NCBI GenBank assembly: GCA_031761405.1
Contig: JASEVX010000013.1
Location: forward strand, 54,855,230 to 54,919,229
Direction: 5' to 3'
Origin: Serripes groenlandicus
Taxonomy: Eukaryota; Mollusca; Bivalvia; Cardiida; Cardiidae
DNA length: 64,000 nt
The notes under the pieces were generated by a model. It saw only the letters and a list, made by a program, of their open reading frames with translations. It had not been told where the DNA came from and did no database searches. Of the stretch, positions 23,118-36,600 are shown in pieces. Position numbers and translations under genes: made by a program. The stretch's first letter is position 1. The number at the start of each line of letters is the position of its first letter.

Positions 23118-23679
23118 CTAATATATATACTTCTTCAGATACCTTCATCACACTGCTCCAGGAAACAACCAGTTTTTTAGGATATGTGCGTAACAATACA
23201 AACAAAAGAAATGCCCAATGTAACAAAAAGCCTTCGTTGAATCAATTGTGTTATGAGGCTAAATTTGATAAGGCCCGAAATCAATTCTGAAAAAATAGAA
23301 CAACAACACTATTCTAAGAAACTAAACAGAACAAAAGCGCGTGGGAAATAAATAATATACAATTTTAAACAAAACCATGAAATAACAAAAATAAGCAAAA
23401 ATTTTGGCAAAAGGTAATATAACTGTATAGAAAACTACCTAGATTGCAAGATTATCTTATCAGAATTAAAAAAGGCTGTTTTCTCACAGAATGATAATAA
23501 ATGTAGTGGTATTAATAATTTACCTGCAGAATTATTTAAATACGCTTTCAACTAAATATCACCATTACTTTTAGTATTGTTTAATCAGATTTTCCAAACT
23601 TGACAACATCACCGCTCATATCTACGGAATTCCGTTAGGGCCATCGCCTATGAATGAAATAATCTGAAACGCGAAAACT

Positions 23680-24290
23680 CGAAATCACGAAAGTACGATG
23701 ACGAAAACGCGAAAACACGATGACGAAAACTCGATAGTACGATGACGAAAACGCGAAAACACGAAATCTCGAAAGTACGATGACGAAAACGCTAAGTAAC
23801 GATGACGAAAACGCGAAAACACGGTTATGAAGATGCGAAACAATTTCGCGTTTTCATCATCGTACCTTCGCGTTTTCGTCATCGTACTTTCGCGGTTTCG
23901 TGTTTTCGTCATCGTACTTTCGCGTTTTCGCGTTTTCGTCATCGTACTTTCGAGTTTTCGTCATCGTAGTTTCGCGTTTTCGTCATCGTACTTTCGCGTT
24001 TTCGTCATCGTACCTTCGCCTTCCGGTACGCATGCGCAAAATAATATTAACGTAACGACATACATAAACACAATACGGCAAAAAGGAAAGATAAACAAAC
24101 ATTAAATTCCGTTAAAACATAATATAAAATTATCCTGAACTCTGAATTAAATGATAACCTTCATAATCACACTCTGAATCCGACATTTCCACGTGAAAGG
24201 AGAATTCCTGCATGCGCAAGCGCACCGGAAGGCGAAGGTACGATGACGAAAACGCGAAAGTACGATGACGAAAACGCGAAACTATGGGAA
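23680..24290. repeat. Palindromic minisatellite of ACGATGACGAAAACGCGAAAGT units
   Basis: Units of about 20-22 bp run in one sense from 23680 to 23830, then as the reverse complement (CGCGTTTTCGTCATCGTACT) from about 23845 to 24020. They return to the first sense at 24230-24285. The outer arms share CCTTCGCCTTCCGG and its complement, next to a CATGCGC motif. The whole block could fold into a large hairpin. Frames on either strand are repeat translations (TRKRESTMTK / FAFSSSYFRVFVIV). Confidence 0.85.
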
Positions 24291-24297
24291 AGGGAAC

Positions 24298-24885
24298 AAA
24301 CTCTCTCTCTCTCTCTCTCAATATGGAAGAGGGAGACATGATCTCTGTCTCATCATGGAAAAGGGAGACATGCTATCTCTCTTATTATAGAAAAGGGAAA
24401 CATACTCTCTCTATCTCTTTCATTATATAGAGGGAGACATGCTCTCTGTCTCATTATGGAAAGGGAGACATGCTCTCTCTATAATTATGAAAAAGGGAAT
24501 CATGTCCTCCTGTCTCATTATGGGAAAGGGAAACATGCTCTCTCTCTAACTATGGGAAAGGGAAAAAACACTGCTCTCTCTCTAACTATGGGAAAGGGAA
24601 AAAACACTCTCTCTCTCTCTCATTATGGAAGAGGGAGACATGCTCTCTGTCTCATTATGGAAAGGGAGACATGCTCTCTCTATAATTATGGAAAAGGGAA
24701 ACATGTTCTCTCACATTATGGAAAAGGGAAACATGCTCTCTCTTTCTGTCTCATTATGGAAAGGGAGACATGCTCTCTCTCATAATGGAAAAGGGAGACA
24801 TACTCTCTATGTCTCATTATGGAAAAGGGAAACATGCTCTCTCTCTCATTATGGAAAAGGGAGAAATTCTCTCTCGCTCTTTTTT
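24298..24885. repeat. CT-rich minisatellite, unit about 30-45 bp
   Basis: The repeating motif is CATTATGGAAAAGGGAGACA followed by TGCTCTCTCT, with variable CT length. About fifteen copies are visible. Open frames (KGKHALSHYG and MLSVSLWKGR) are translations of the repeat. Confidence 0.9.
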
Positions 24886-24911
24886 AATATCCTAAAAGGG
24901 ATAGTAAATAC

Positions 24912-27225
24912 ATACAAGAGGGCCATGATGGCCCTAGTTCGCTCACCTGAATTATGCAATGTCATTTCTAATGCAAAACACGTCAAGACAATTATTCTTA
25001 CAAAGATTCAAAATGCAACCTCCAGAGTGTTAACAAGATTTTCCTTCATTTGGCCTAGTGATCTATATTTTTAGCTCACCTGAGCTTTGCTCAAGGTGAG
25101 TTATTCTGATCGCCTTTTGTCCGGCGTCCGTCGTGCGTCGTGCGTCGTGCGTCAACTTCTTCTCCTCAGTAACCAGTGGGTCAATTTGGATGAAACTTCA
25201 CAGAAAGCATCCTCTCAATGACCTCACCAGAATTCCTTCAAATTTTTGGGATCCATGCAAAATTCTGGTTTCCATGGCAACGAAACTGAAAAAACTTCAA
25301 AATTCTTCTTCTCCCAAACTGGTTGGCAGATTTTCAAATAATTTTGTAGAAATGTTCCTTAGATGACCCTCTATCAGATTCCTTCAAGCCATGTTGATTG
25401 GTCGAAAAACATGGCCGCCAGGGCGGGGCTATTTTGCCTTATATGGCTATAGTGCAAACTTAAAAAATCTTCTCCTCCAAAAGTGTCAGGCCGATTTTCA
25501 AATAATTTTTTAGAAATGTTCCTTGGGTGACCCTCTATCAGATTCCTTCAAGCCATGTTGATTGGTCAAAAAACATGGCCGCCAGGGGGCGGGGCTATTT
25601 TGCCTTTTATGGCTATAGTGAACACTTAAAAAATCTTCTCCTCCATAAGTGTCGGGCCGATTTTTAAATAATTTTGTAGAAATGTTCCTTGGGTGACCCT
25701 CTATCAGATTCCTGCAAGCCATGTTGATTGGTCGAAAAACTTGGCTGCCAGGGGGCGGGGCTATTTTGCCTTATATGGCCAAAGTGAAAACTTAAAATAT
25801 CTTCTCCTCCGAAAGTGTGTGGCTGATTTTCAAATAATTTTGTAAAAACGTTCCTTGGATGACCCTCTATCAGATTCCTTCAAGCCATGTTGATTGGTCG
25901 AAAAACATGGCCGCCAGGGGGGCGGGGCTATTTTGCCTTATATGGCTATAGTGAAAACTTAAAAAATCTTCTTCTCCGAAAGTGTCAGACCGATTTTCAA
26001 ATAATTTTGTAGAAATGTTCCTTGGATGACCCACTTTCAGATTCCTTCAAGCCATGTTGATTGGTAAAAACACATGGCCGCCAGTGGGCAGGGCTATTTT
26101 GCCTTATATGGCTATAGTGAAAACTTAAAACATCTTCTCCTCCAAAAGTGTCTGGCCGATTTTCAAATAAATTTGTAGAAATGTTCCTAGGGTGACCCTC
26201 TATCAGATTCCTTCAATCCAAGTTGATTGGTCGGAAACTATGGCTGCCAGGGGGCGGGGCTTATATAGCTAAAGTGAAAAAAAAATATTAGGTGAGCGAT
26301 TCCAGGGCCATCATGGCCCTCTTGTTTTTACCTGATATGACCAATATATAATTCAGACAAACATTCTGACCAAATTTGAAGCTGCTGAAGCAAAGAATGC
26401 AGCTTCTATAGTGTTAACAAAGTTTCCTTCAATTTGGCCTAGTGACCTAGTTTTTTTAACAGACATAACCAATATTCGAACTTGGCCTACATATCATCAA
26501 GACAAACATTCTGATAAAGTTTCAATATGATCAAGTTAAAAACGCAGCATCCAGAGTGTTAGCAAAATTTCCCTTCAATTTGACCTAGTGACCATATTCA
26601 AACTTGACCTGGATATAAATCAGACAAAATTTCAAGCTGCTGAAGCCAAAAATGCAGCCTCCAGAGTGTTAACAAGATTTTCCTTCAATTTAGCCATGTG
26701 ACCTACTTTTTGACCTGGCCTGACTCATATTTGAACTTGGTCTAGATATCATTCAGATAGTTTCTGACCCAATATGATCCATATTTGAACTTGACCTAGA
26801 TATCTTTAAGACAAACATTCTGACAAAATTTCAATTGCGTGCTCTAGAGTGTTAACAAGATTTTCCTTCAATTTGACCTAGTGACCTACTTTTTTATCCA
26901 ACATGACCCATGTTCAAACTTGACTTACATATCATCAAGACAAACATGCTGATCAAGTTTCAACATGAAGTTTCAAGTTGAAAATGTGGCCTCCAGTGTT
27001 AACAAGATTTCCCTTCAATTTGACCTAGTAACCTAGTTTTTGACCTCATATGGCCCAGTTTCGAACTTGTCCAAGATTTTATTGAGATGAATGTTCTGAT
27101 TAACTTTCGTGAAGATCATATGCAAAATAAATCCTGTAGAGTGTTAACAAGGGCAATTGTTGACGACGCACGCCGGATGGACGTCGGACAAAATGTGATC
27201 ACAATAGTTCACATTGCATTTCGTA
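24912..27225 (+). mobile_element. Pearl-like element interrupted by a second one
   Basis: The head ACAAGAGGGCCATGATGGCC and first core part (24912-25072) continue after 26328 with GACCTAGTGACCTAG-type cores. The tail has CGCACGCCGGATGGACG and a degenerate TTCACATTGCATTTCGT hairpin. A related uninterrupted element at 50735-51596 reads through the break point. Confidence 0.75.
25073..26327 (-). mobile_element. Nested pearl-like element, inverted
   Basis: On the plus strand it begins with the tail hairpin AGCTCACCTGAGCTTTGCTC and a CGTGCGTCGTGCGTCG tract. Six cores of about 175 bp with AAGCCATGTTGATTGGTCGA follow, and it ends GGGCCATCATGGCCCTCTTG. It belongs to the same subfamily as 38664-40442 in reverse. 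Flanking T runs suggest insertion between T residues. Confidence 0.8.
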
Positions 27226-27463
27226 AAAACAAACCATAAAAAGGATGACATTGAAATATTATCAGAAAGTTTAATGCGATTTCATGACTGAGCAAATTTA
27301 ATATAAATGTGAACACCCGGTGTATTGAACATTACCTAAACGTTCCATTTTGAAGTCATATATTTGTAGCAAATTGAACAAAAACAGTTATGGCTTTTGA
27401 ACACATATATGTATATAATTATGTACATAAATCTACAAACACAATAAAAGGTTATTTGTTGTA

Positions 27464-27469
27464 TTTATT
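27464..27469 (-). other. Candidate polyadenylation signal for the SDR gene
   Basis: A minus-strand AATAAA lies about 210 nt downstream of the TAG stop at 27680. This is a usual distance for a short 3' UTR. AATAAA occurs often by chance in AT-rich DNA, so the call is tentative. Confidence 0.35.
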
Positions 27470-27679
27470 CATGTAACCATACACGATGCATCATGAAAAG
27501 TAGGTCTGATATATAAATAATTTCTCCATGTTTTTAGAAGTCGTCTGCTGCAGATATGTTAAAGTGAGTCTGCAAGCGGGAAAGGTTTAATTCTAAAGTC
27601 GAGTTATAAACAGGGCCCTGTTTTATCAATGCTGCTCATATGTATGTCTATGCATCACAGAATATGTTGTCACAAATCA

Positions 27680-30600
27680 CTATGCAGGGGCTTCTCTGGG
27701 TTCTATGAGGATTTCGTTGACACCTACATATTCAGGCTGTGTCACTGCATACAGAACTGCATTGGCAACGTCTGTTGGTTCTAATATCTTACAACTTCCA
27801 CTTCCATCATACATTTCTTGTGCCTGCAACATAAACATTCATTTAACACTTTCCCACATACAACAAATCTGAAGCAGACGACTTTGATAACATCTAGGCA
27901 AAAACATAGAGAAAATCTTCATATTTAATGAAGGTACAATTACTGAAAAAAATTCAAAACAATGTGGCAAAAGGTGAAATTGTCCAATTTGAGCAATTTC
28001 TTCTTTCGTCACAATGTTTTCAAAAGATATCTGCTGCAGAGGCGTCAGAAAGTGTCTATATGAGGAAAAGAATGGTTCATGGAGTTTGATTTGTTCTATT
28101 AATTTATTTTGTCTAAGAGAAATTCCAGTTATTACCCTTTTTCACATGTAGATTCATTTTTAAACATCTGCAGCAGATCCCTTTTGAATACATTTAGGAA
28201 ATAAGAACAACTGCTTTATTAATATGATGAGCAGACCTTATTTGAAAACATTGTGGAAAAATATGCAATTTCTCATTTTGCAAAATGTTTTCATTTCTAA
28301 CAAGTCTTTCCTCAAATTTGACTTTATGAACTAGCTTTTGACTGGACATGACCAATATTCTAAATCAGCCTATACCATTTTAACAAAGTTTTAACATGCT
28401 TAAATTAAAAATGCACCTTCCAGATTGTTAACAAGATTTTTCTTCATTTTGACCGTGTGATCTTGTTTTTGATTCCACTTGACCCAGTTTTGACTTTGGC
28501 CAAGAGTGTTAACAAGTCGATTGTTGTTTGTTGATAACACAGACGACGGACAAAATATCACTTTGCACTCAGGTGAGCTAGAAATAGGTGCAGTAAAGAT
28601 TTACCTCTTTATCAGTGGTGTGAGAAAGCAGCTCTGTTTTCACATCCCCGGGTTGTATACATGTGACCTTGACCCCTGTCCCACTCAACTCTTGTCTCAT
28701 GGCCTGTGATAGACCCTCCACATAAAACTTGGTCCCAGAATACACTGCTAGACCCGGAAAACCCTTTAATTATAACAAAATAATATATTTGTGAAAACTT
28801 GCAATTGTGTGCTATGAGTGTGACTTGGTATATGAAGTAAAAATCATATAAGATTAACCCTTTCCCACATACAGACACATTTTGATGCATCTGCTGCAGA
28901 TCAATTTTGAAAACATTATACTTTCTATTATTGTTGTTTTTCCTTCTTTTTTTTACCTTGATATTTTTAAAGTTGTCTGCTGCAGATTTGTTATATGTAT
29001 TTTGGAAAGGGTTCAATACCTATAGTCCTATTAGAATTATACCCAAGCACTGGATTCTTGTAGGATGGATGAAAGACTTAGTAATGAACAAAGAAGACCT
29101 TGATGAGACTGCACAGAGTTGTAGGCTGCTGATCTGATGCTTTGCTGCTTCCACATTCTAGACAAATAGATTTCCTAAAATCTAGCACTAAAACAGAGCT
29201 CTGGATAAAGTGTGTTTTCCATGTTCAAAAATCCTTATTTCACAGTCCAACCCTATGTTGTAGGTACTCAAAAGAATCGTCTTATAGAGACATTTGTATT
29301 GAGTACATGTACGCACACCATAGGGTTTGGTTGAGTAATAAGAGAGATATTTCTGGGAAAAGAGATGTATACCCCTTCTTATTGTGACCTTTGCTGAAAG
29401 CAATGATATACCACCTTTTACTTCTATTGATTTAAATGATGAATGAATAAGAATACAAGTCAGACACCAAACTTCAATAGACTTTACCTTTCTTCCTGCA
29501 TCAGATGACATATTAACAATATGACCTTGACCTCGTTTCACCATTCCATCTAGTACTGCACCAATACAGTTTGTTGGGCCCTGAAACAGACATGGGTCAA
29601 TACTGTTCGACTGATATGATCGTTTTAGGACCATCTCGAGGGCTTGGTGTGAAACGGTTGAAACTAAAATTGGCATTCTTTTTACCAAGGTTAATCATGC
29701 AGCCATGAAGTCTTTAAAAGCGCTTAATCATTTTACTTGGTAAACAATAGAAATTTAGGTGCCATTGCTCAGAACGAGCAATGGCACCTAAATTTGCATT
29801 GTTTTACAAAGGGGTCAAAATTGCTCCTAATAGTCTATAAACCAAGGTAATCAAAATAGGTTTTTAGTTGCAACCGTTTCACGCAAATCTCTCGATCTGT
29901 TCTAAAAAGATCTCAGGAAAAAAACAAAACTTGAAAGTATAGATTTGATGCACTGTTGAAATTATTGTGATACAATTAACCCTTTCCCTCATACGGCAAT
30001 TCTGCAGCAGACGACTTTGAACATATTTTGTCAAAACATAGAAAATCTCCATAATTGAATGAATAACCTATGACAAAAAGTGGAAAACATTGTGGCAAAA
30101 GGAGAAATTGCACGTTTTGTGCAATTTCTTCTTTTGTCACAATGTTTTCAAAAAGCCGTCTGCTGCAGAGGCGTCAGAAAGCCTCTATATGAGGGAAAGG
30201 GTTAATTAACAGGGATAATTCTAGGTCAGAATTGCTCTCACTTGTCCAAAATTGGTGAAAGATTTTCAAATTCAGTGATATTTTTTAAAGAGAAACAGGT
30301 TAGATAATGTAATACTAAGATAATGCTGAACAAATTATTTTTGACTAGAATGAAACTTTACCCTTTCCCACTCACACCAATTAGCAACAGAAGTTGAAAA
30401 CATTCTGGCAAAAGGAGAAATTGCTCATTAGGAGTATTTTTTTCCTTTTGTCGCAATGTTATCAAAGGTCATTTGCTGCAGAGGCGTCAGAAAAAATATG
30501 GGGGAAAGGGCTAGAATGAAACACTTTAAAGTTTAAAAAAATGATTTTTCTCTTGAATATTTTCCTAGATTTTTTCCTTCCCCATACTTTAAGTGCACCC

Positions 30601-33600
30601 TTAAAGTCAAAATTGTAGGACAGGTGCCTGAATCATAACTCTCATCAGCTGTCCACAATGATATGGAGAAAGTCTATTCCTAAGATGGGTAGTGACAAAG
30701 TTCTGGGCTGAGAAGGCCCTTTCACAATCACTGAAGTGGAAGTTGTTAGTGCCAAGTGAAAGTGTATTTGTAAATTTCAAATTATGACAAATTTCACGAT
30801 ACATATGATCTCTAGCATCATCATATTTCAGCCCAAAATAAGATTTAAACCATTTTTGCTGAAAGGAACATTTAATTTTTTTAGAAGATGGTAACTTTTC
30901 ACTGTTATTCATTTCATTTTTATTTGATGACGGATCATTTTGGTCAGTAGGAGTTCTTTCAAGAAATGAAAACAAAGTTAATTGACTCAACATTTTTGGA
31001 ACGCCTCACAAACGTTTATTAAATACAGTGCGTAACTATTAACGCTTGTAAACATATGGTATTTTAATAAGCGTTTATACGATATGAAGCGTTCTGAAAA
31101 AGACCGACGAAAGAAGTTGCGAGTTTTTCCAGCGTTTATGCGATATAAAGCGTTCTGAACATGTGCGATGTAAGAAATTGCGATTTTTCCAAACGTTTTT
31201 ATGTTATGAAAAATTGCGATTTCCCAAGACTCAATAATGTCAATACTGTAAGTTACATCCCCGAAACTCGCGACTTTTGTATGAATTCGGGAGAGCGTGA
31301 TTTTCTCTCGCATTTGTATATTTTCAATGAGATTTAGACGATTTTCTTGCAGATATTGTGTGCTATAATTAATAATCCTGCTGAATTAGCAATTTCTCCT
31401 TTTACCACAATGTTTATAAATGTTGTCTGCTGCAAGGTTTCAACATTTATCAATAGGAATATAGATTAAGAACTGAACGTAAGACTTCACAAACTGTGAA
31501 AGAAAACCAAGACTGGCAATGAGACATGGATTGGGTTTTTTTCCAACAAATTTCCAAATATGTATGATTTTTTTTTTATTTATTTTAAAATAATGACAAA
31601 ATAAACTAAAACTGGAATATAACATCTCAAAAATTTAATGTGCAAATTCAATAGAAAGCATTGTCAATGAGGAAAATTGCTTATTTTTTTATATTGTGAT
31701 ATTTTTCCTTTTCCAGCAATCAGCAATGTGTTTCAAAGACGCTGCTTCAGAGACAGAAACAAATGCATTTTTAATAAACAGTTTAAAAGTTGTTAGAATC
31801 ATTAGTCTGTTGGTAAAAGAAGGATCAGTTTATAATTCTTTCTTGACAACCTCAAATGGTTTTAATTTATATCCCTGTTTCATACAGACGACTCTGATGT
31901 CTCTACAAGAGATTACATTTGGAAATAATGTGAAAAAAACTGTTCATAAAAAGCAATTTCTCCTATCTCAAAACATTTTCAATTATAGACCAATTAGGAA
32001 TTAGTTAAAGCACCAACATTCCACAGCCAAATGAATAAAGTATGAAATCTAAAGATCAATAAAATGTCATATAAGTAAAATTGCAATAATTATGTCCTAA
32101 AAGATGACAGTAGAAAAAACTACCTTAAATAACCTAACTCACTGACCTTGACATTGACCTCTATCTGTTTGTCCCATTCCTCAAGGTGAAGGTTTTTCAT
32201 CATTGTGTAACACATGGTACCGGCATTGTTGACTAGAATATCCACAGGACCCAGGGTCATTTCTGTGTGTCTTACCAACTCATTCACCTGGTTGTAAGTT
32301 TATAAAACATTAACCCTTTCCCAGAGCTTTAGATAAGAGGCGTTTTGTATGTTCTAAAATCCTTATTTGACCCTCAAACCCCATGTTGTGGGTACTCAAA
32401 AGAATTGCCTCAGTGAGACGATTCTTTTGAGTACCCACAACATAGGGTTTACTTTAATAATTAGAATGATAATTGGGAGAAGGAGCTGAATACCCCTAAT
32501 TATTTAGACCTCTGCAATCTCTACAGCATATGACAATTGAAATAATTGTAACGAAAGGAGAAATTGCTCGAATGTGCAATTTCACCTTTCGCCATAATGT
32601 TTCCAACTTTATTCAATAATGAACCTTTGATTTACAGAGATTTTCCATATTTTGGCAAAGATCTTTTCAAAGTTGTCTGCTGAGGATTTGTTGTAAGTGG
32701 GAAAGGTTGATCCAGAGACTGTATATTATCCCTTTCCCAATTGAAGGAACATTTGAAAGCATCTGCAGCACACAAGCTTTGACAACATTGTGACAAAAAG
32801 TAGAAAGTGCTTGTGAAGAGCAAATTCTCCTTTTGCCACAATGTTCTCATCAATTGTAATTTCATCTAAAAGAGATTTTCCATATTCATGTCTATAGGTA
32901 TTAAGTTGTCTGCTGCAGATTTGTAGTGTGTGGCAAAGGTTTGACCACTTATATTCTATTATCTTCAATGTTTAACCCTTTCCCTCATATGACAATTCTG
33001 CAGCAGACGACTTTGAACATATTATGTAAACAAAGAGAAAATCTCTATAATTGAATGGGATACCCTATGACTAAAAGTGGAAAACATTGTGGCAAAAGGA
33101 GAAATTGCTTGTTTTGAGCAATTTCTTCTTATGTCACTATGTTTTCGAAAAGCCGTCTGCTGCAGAGGCGTCAGAAAGCATCTATATGAGGGAAAGGGTT
33201 AATAAATTGTTGCATGAATAAGGTCAGACATGTGTTATGAAAGGACTGAAAGTCGTCTGCTGCAGGTGTCAGAATAAGTGGGAAGGATTTAATAACAGAG
33301 AGGTTACCATTGCCACGATTCTGTTCACTCCTCCTTATCTACGTTTCTCAGAGAATTACTAGATTGAAGTTTGATGCTGTGTTCAATCATTTTTCGGCTG
33401 TATCACAAGAGCCAGTTCAACTAGCCAAGTGTTTCTATCTTGGTTGCACCAGTACTTCACACACATTCATCCTAGGCAACTGGCTGCCTTCTCAATACCG
33501 ACTCAATCATCTCGGGGAACAGTTTGGAGGAAAATAGTCAAGGGAACTTAGTTTAGTTTAATTTTAACTTATTCATTTTACATCCATTGTCTGCAGCAGA

Positions 33601-36600
33601 CAACCTTTTGAAAACATTGCACCAAGAGGAGAAATTGCTTAAAACAAGCAACTTCTCCTTTTCAGTCTGTAACTTAGCCCCACATTTCCCGAGAATTCAT
33701 AGAAATGGGCTATCTGGTTATCTCAGCAGGGTCTGTAATTAACACCCTGGTGTGACCTTTAATGGCCCTAAATTTCTTCATGGTAATTCCCTCATCAGGT
33801 AATAAACCGTTAAGAAGCCTAGACAAGTGAGTTCTCAATCTACCTTGATAGAGCTAGTGGAAATATTATAAATTCAACAAGTTGTATTAATCAATATGTT
33901 TTATTAACCATATATTTGACATGAGAATATTCTGATCATTTAACAGAAAAAAAATCTAAAAAAGGATGATTTTATCATGTTAACATATCTATTTCCCTCA
34001 TAAAAAACCTCTTCTGGTGGGCTGCAGCAAACAACATTTGACAAAAACATTTAGGCAAAAATGATAAATAAGAAATTTTGCCTTTTGTTACAATGTTTTG
34101 TTCATTCAAAATATTTTCTTTTATTTGATGACAGTTTCCATATTTTTGGCTAATTGTTTTCAAGTCTTCTGCTGCAGATTTGTTTTATGTGGGAAACAGT
34201 AACTGTTGTTTCAAAGAATATTCTTGCCTCTAAATTCTTATTTATATACATGATCAAACATATTTGACTGGATGTCAACAAATCTGTGTTTAATTATGTA
34301 TTGAGCCAATTGTATACATATTGTCAACCCTTTCTCTCATATAGACGCTTTCTGACGCCTCTGCAGCAGACGTTTTTTTTTGGAAAACAGTGCAATTTCT
34401 CCTTTTGCCACAATGTTTTCTACTTAAAGTTACAGGTCATCCATTCAATTATAGAGATTTGCTATGTTTTGATAAAATGTATAAAGTCGTCAGCTTAAGA
34501 AATGTCGTATGAGGGAAAGGGTTAAACAAATGCTTTGACTTAATTTATCAAAAATGTGTATTGATTGGTCAATATATTCAACAATAATTGCTACTGTATA
34601 ACCACAGCATTCATTAATTGTGAAAGGAAGCCGTTGGTTAACTAACAAGACATGTCCTTTGGCTGCAGATACTGTTTGTGTATGACCAGGCAATATGACA
34701 ATATTGCCCATATATTTGTTATAATTCATACATACACAATCTCATGTACGCATACAGGAGATATAATTTTATCCAGCACCCACATGACAATAAATATCGG
34801 ACTTAAGTTGATGATATGTAATGCCATTGCGACTGAACAAAAAGTTAAGCAAATACAATAAAGATATGTAATTGATCAGTTAACAAAAGTTGCTTAATAC
34901 TTTGGTATACAAGTAATAATCAGTAAGTAAGTAAATCTTTGATTAAAGTGACCTGACTTTTTTTTTTGTATAACATATAATAAAACATAAAACAATGTCT
35001 GTGTACCTTAAAACTCACTAATTCTTATTAATATGTGGTACAGGTAGTCTTACTATACATATATAGACATCTATAATTATTTTGATGGCCACGCTACATA
35101 TTGTACAATATGCAGTTATTGCATCCCTGAACGGAGACATCAATTATCTCTGATAATTTCGTCTATTTGTAAGGATTTTAACACTTTTCCTACGACAATT
35201 CTGAACATATTTTGTCAAAATATAGAAAATCTCTATAAATGAATAGATAACATATGACAAAAAGTTGAAAACATTGTGGCAAAAACAGAAATCGCACACT
35301 TTGTGCAATTTTTTCTTTTGTCACTATGTTTTCAAAATCCGTCTGCTGCAGACATAAGTCTAAATACAATTAATGGTCGGTCATAAGTGCTACAGGCGCT
35401 CAATTATTTTATGTATTTTCAAAAGCGAATCGACTTACTTGATATAACCCTATTCTATGATCATATAATATTAAAGAAACACATAATTGAACAAAGCATT
35501 TTTATACAGGTAGTTTTATCATTCACTGCATACTGTATGTTTTAATGTTACAACTGCTAATCACGCCCTTTCCTTTAAAGGAGACGTAGCAAGGATACAA
35601 AATAAACTGTGTAGTAGAGTGATTAACATATAGCCATGAACAAAGTAATCACACAGCGAGCCACAATGTTTCCAAACGACGTCTGCTATTAAGGCGTCAG
35701 AAATGGGAATAGTTTAACATTGATATTAACATTTAGACCATTTGTAGTAAGCTTGTATCGGGTCATTTTTCACTTGATTTTGATTTGGGAGTTGATGTAA
35801 GTAGTCTCTTCCAACGAGTTCCATGCTGTGGTGTATCATCAAGCATTCGTTTTGTTTTCCTTTGACGACATTCTGGAAGATCACCTTATGACCCAAAGTG
35901 CGCTTCAGGGCCAAAGTCATATTCGATTTCACCACCACTATTTCGTTTGAGAATTCCGCTTCCAACAAAGTTTGGAAGCACACTGTCATGGTTCCCGATA
36001 GTTTCTATGTAATCTATTTGTAATTGTAATTGAAATAGGTCACATAGTCTCTCAATAACTGAATGAGGTGGTAGCCATTTCTTTGGATTTGACGTTTTGA
36101 AGCCACCCTTTTGACTGGCATCTTCTTTTTTGCATATAGTGATAGCCCGAATGTCATGAAAGGAAACATTTGAATGTTGGAGTCTTTTTGGAGTGAACAG
36201 ATCTTTTATCAAATTTTCGAAAATGTTTTCAAGTTAATTCAATAATTATACATTCAATAATAAAGATTGTTATTGATTTTTTCTAAATGTAGTCCGTTGC
36301 AGAATAGTTGTGTGTGGGAAAGGGTTAAATAAATATTGAAAATCTCTATAATTGTAGGTATATATAATTACTGAATAAAGTTGAAAACATTGTGTTTTGG
36401 CACAATGTTTTCAACTTTATTCAGTAATTATATATACCTACAATTATAGAGATTTTCAATATTTTTCAGTAGACATTTTCAAAGTTATCTGCTGCAGATC
36501 TGTCGTTTGTGGGAAAGGGTTAATCGCGCTTGATATCTGCTTCCTGGAGACTTAACTAGAACTTGAATTGTTTTTATGGATTAAATACCAAATGCAGAGC

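Noticed and set aside
23685..24105. Frames rich in FSSSYFRVFVIV or MTKTRKRES repeats
   Set aside because: These are six-frame translations of the palindromic 20-22 bp minisatellite, not proteins.
24456..25074. Frames with KGKHALSHYG and MLSVSLWKGR repeats
   Set aside because: They come from the CT-rich minisatellite; frame and length depend only on repeat number.
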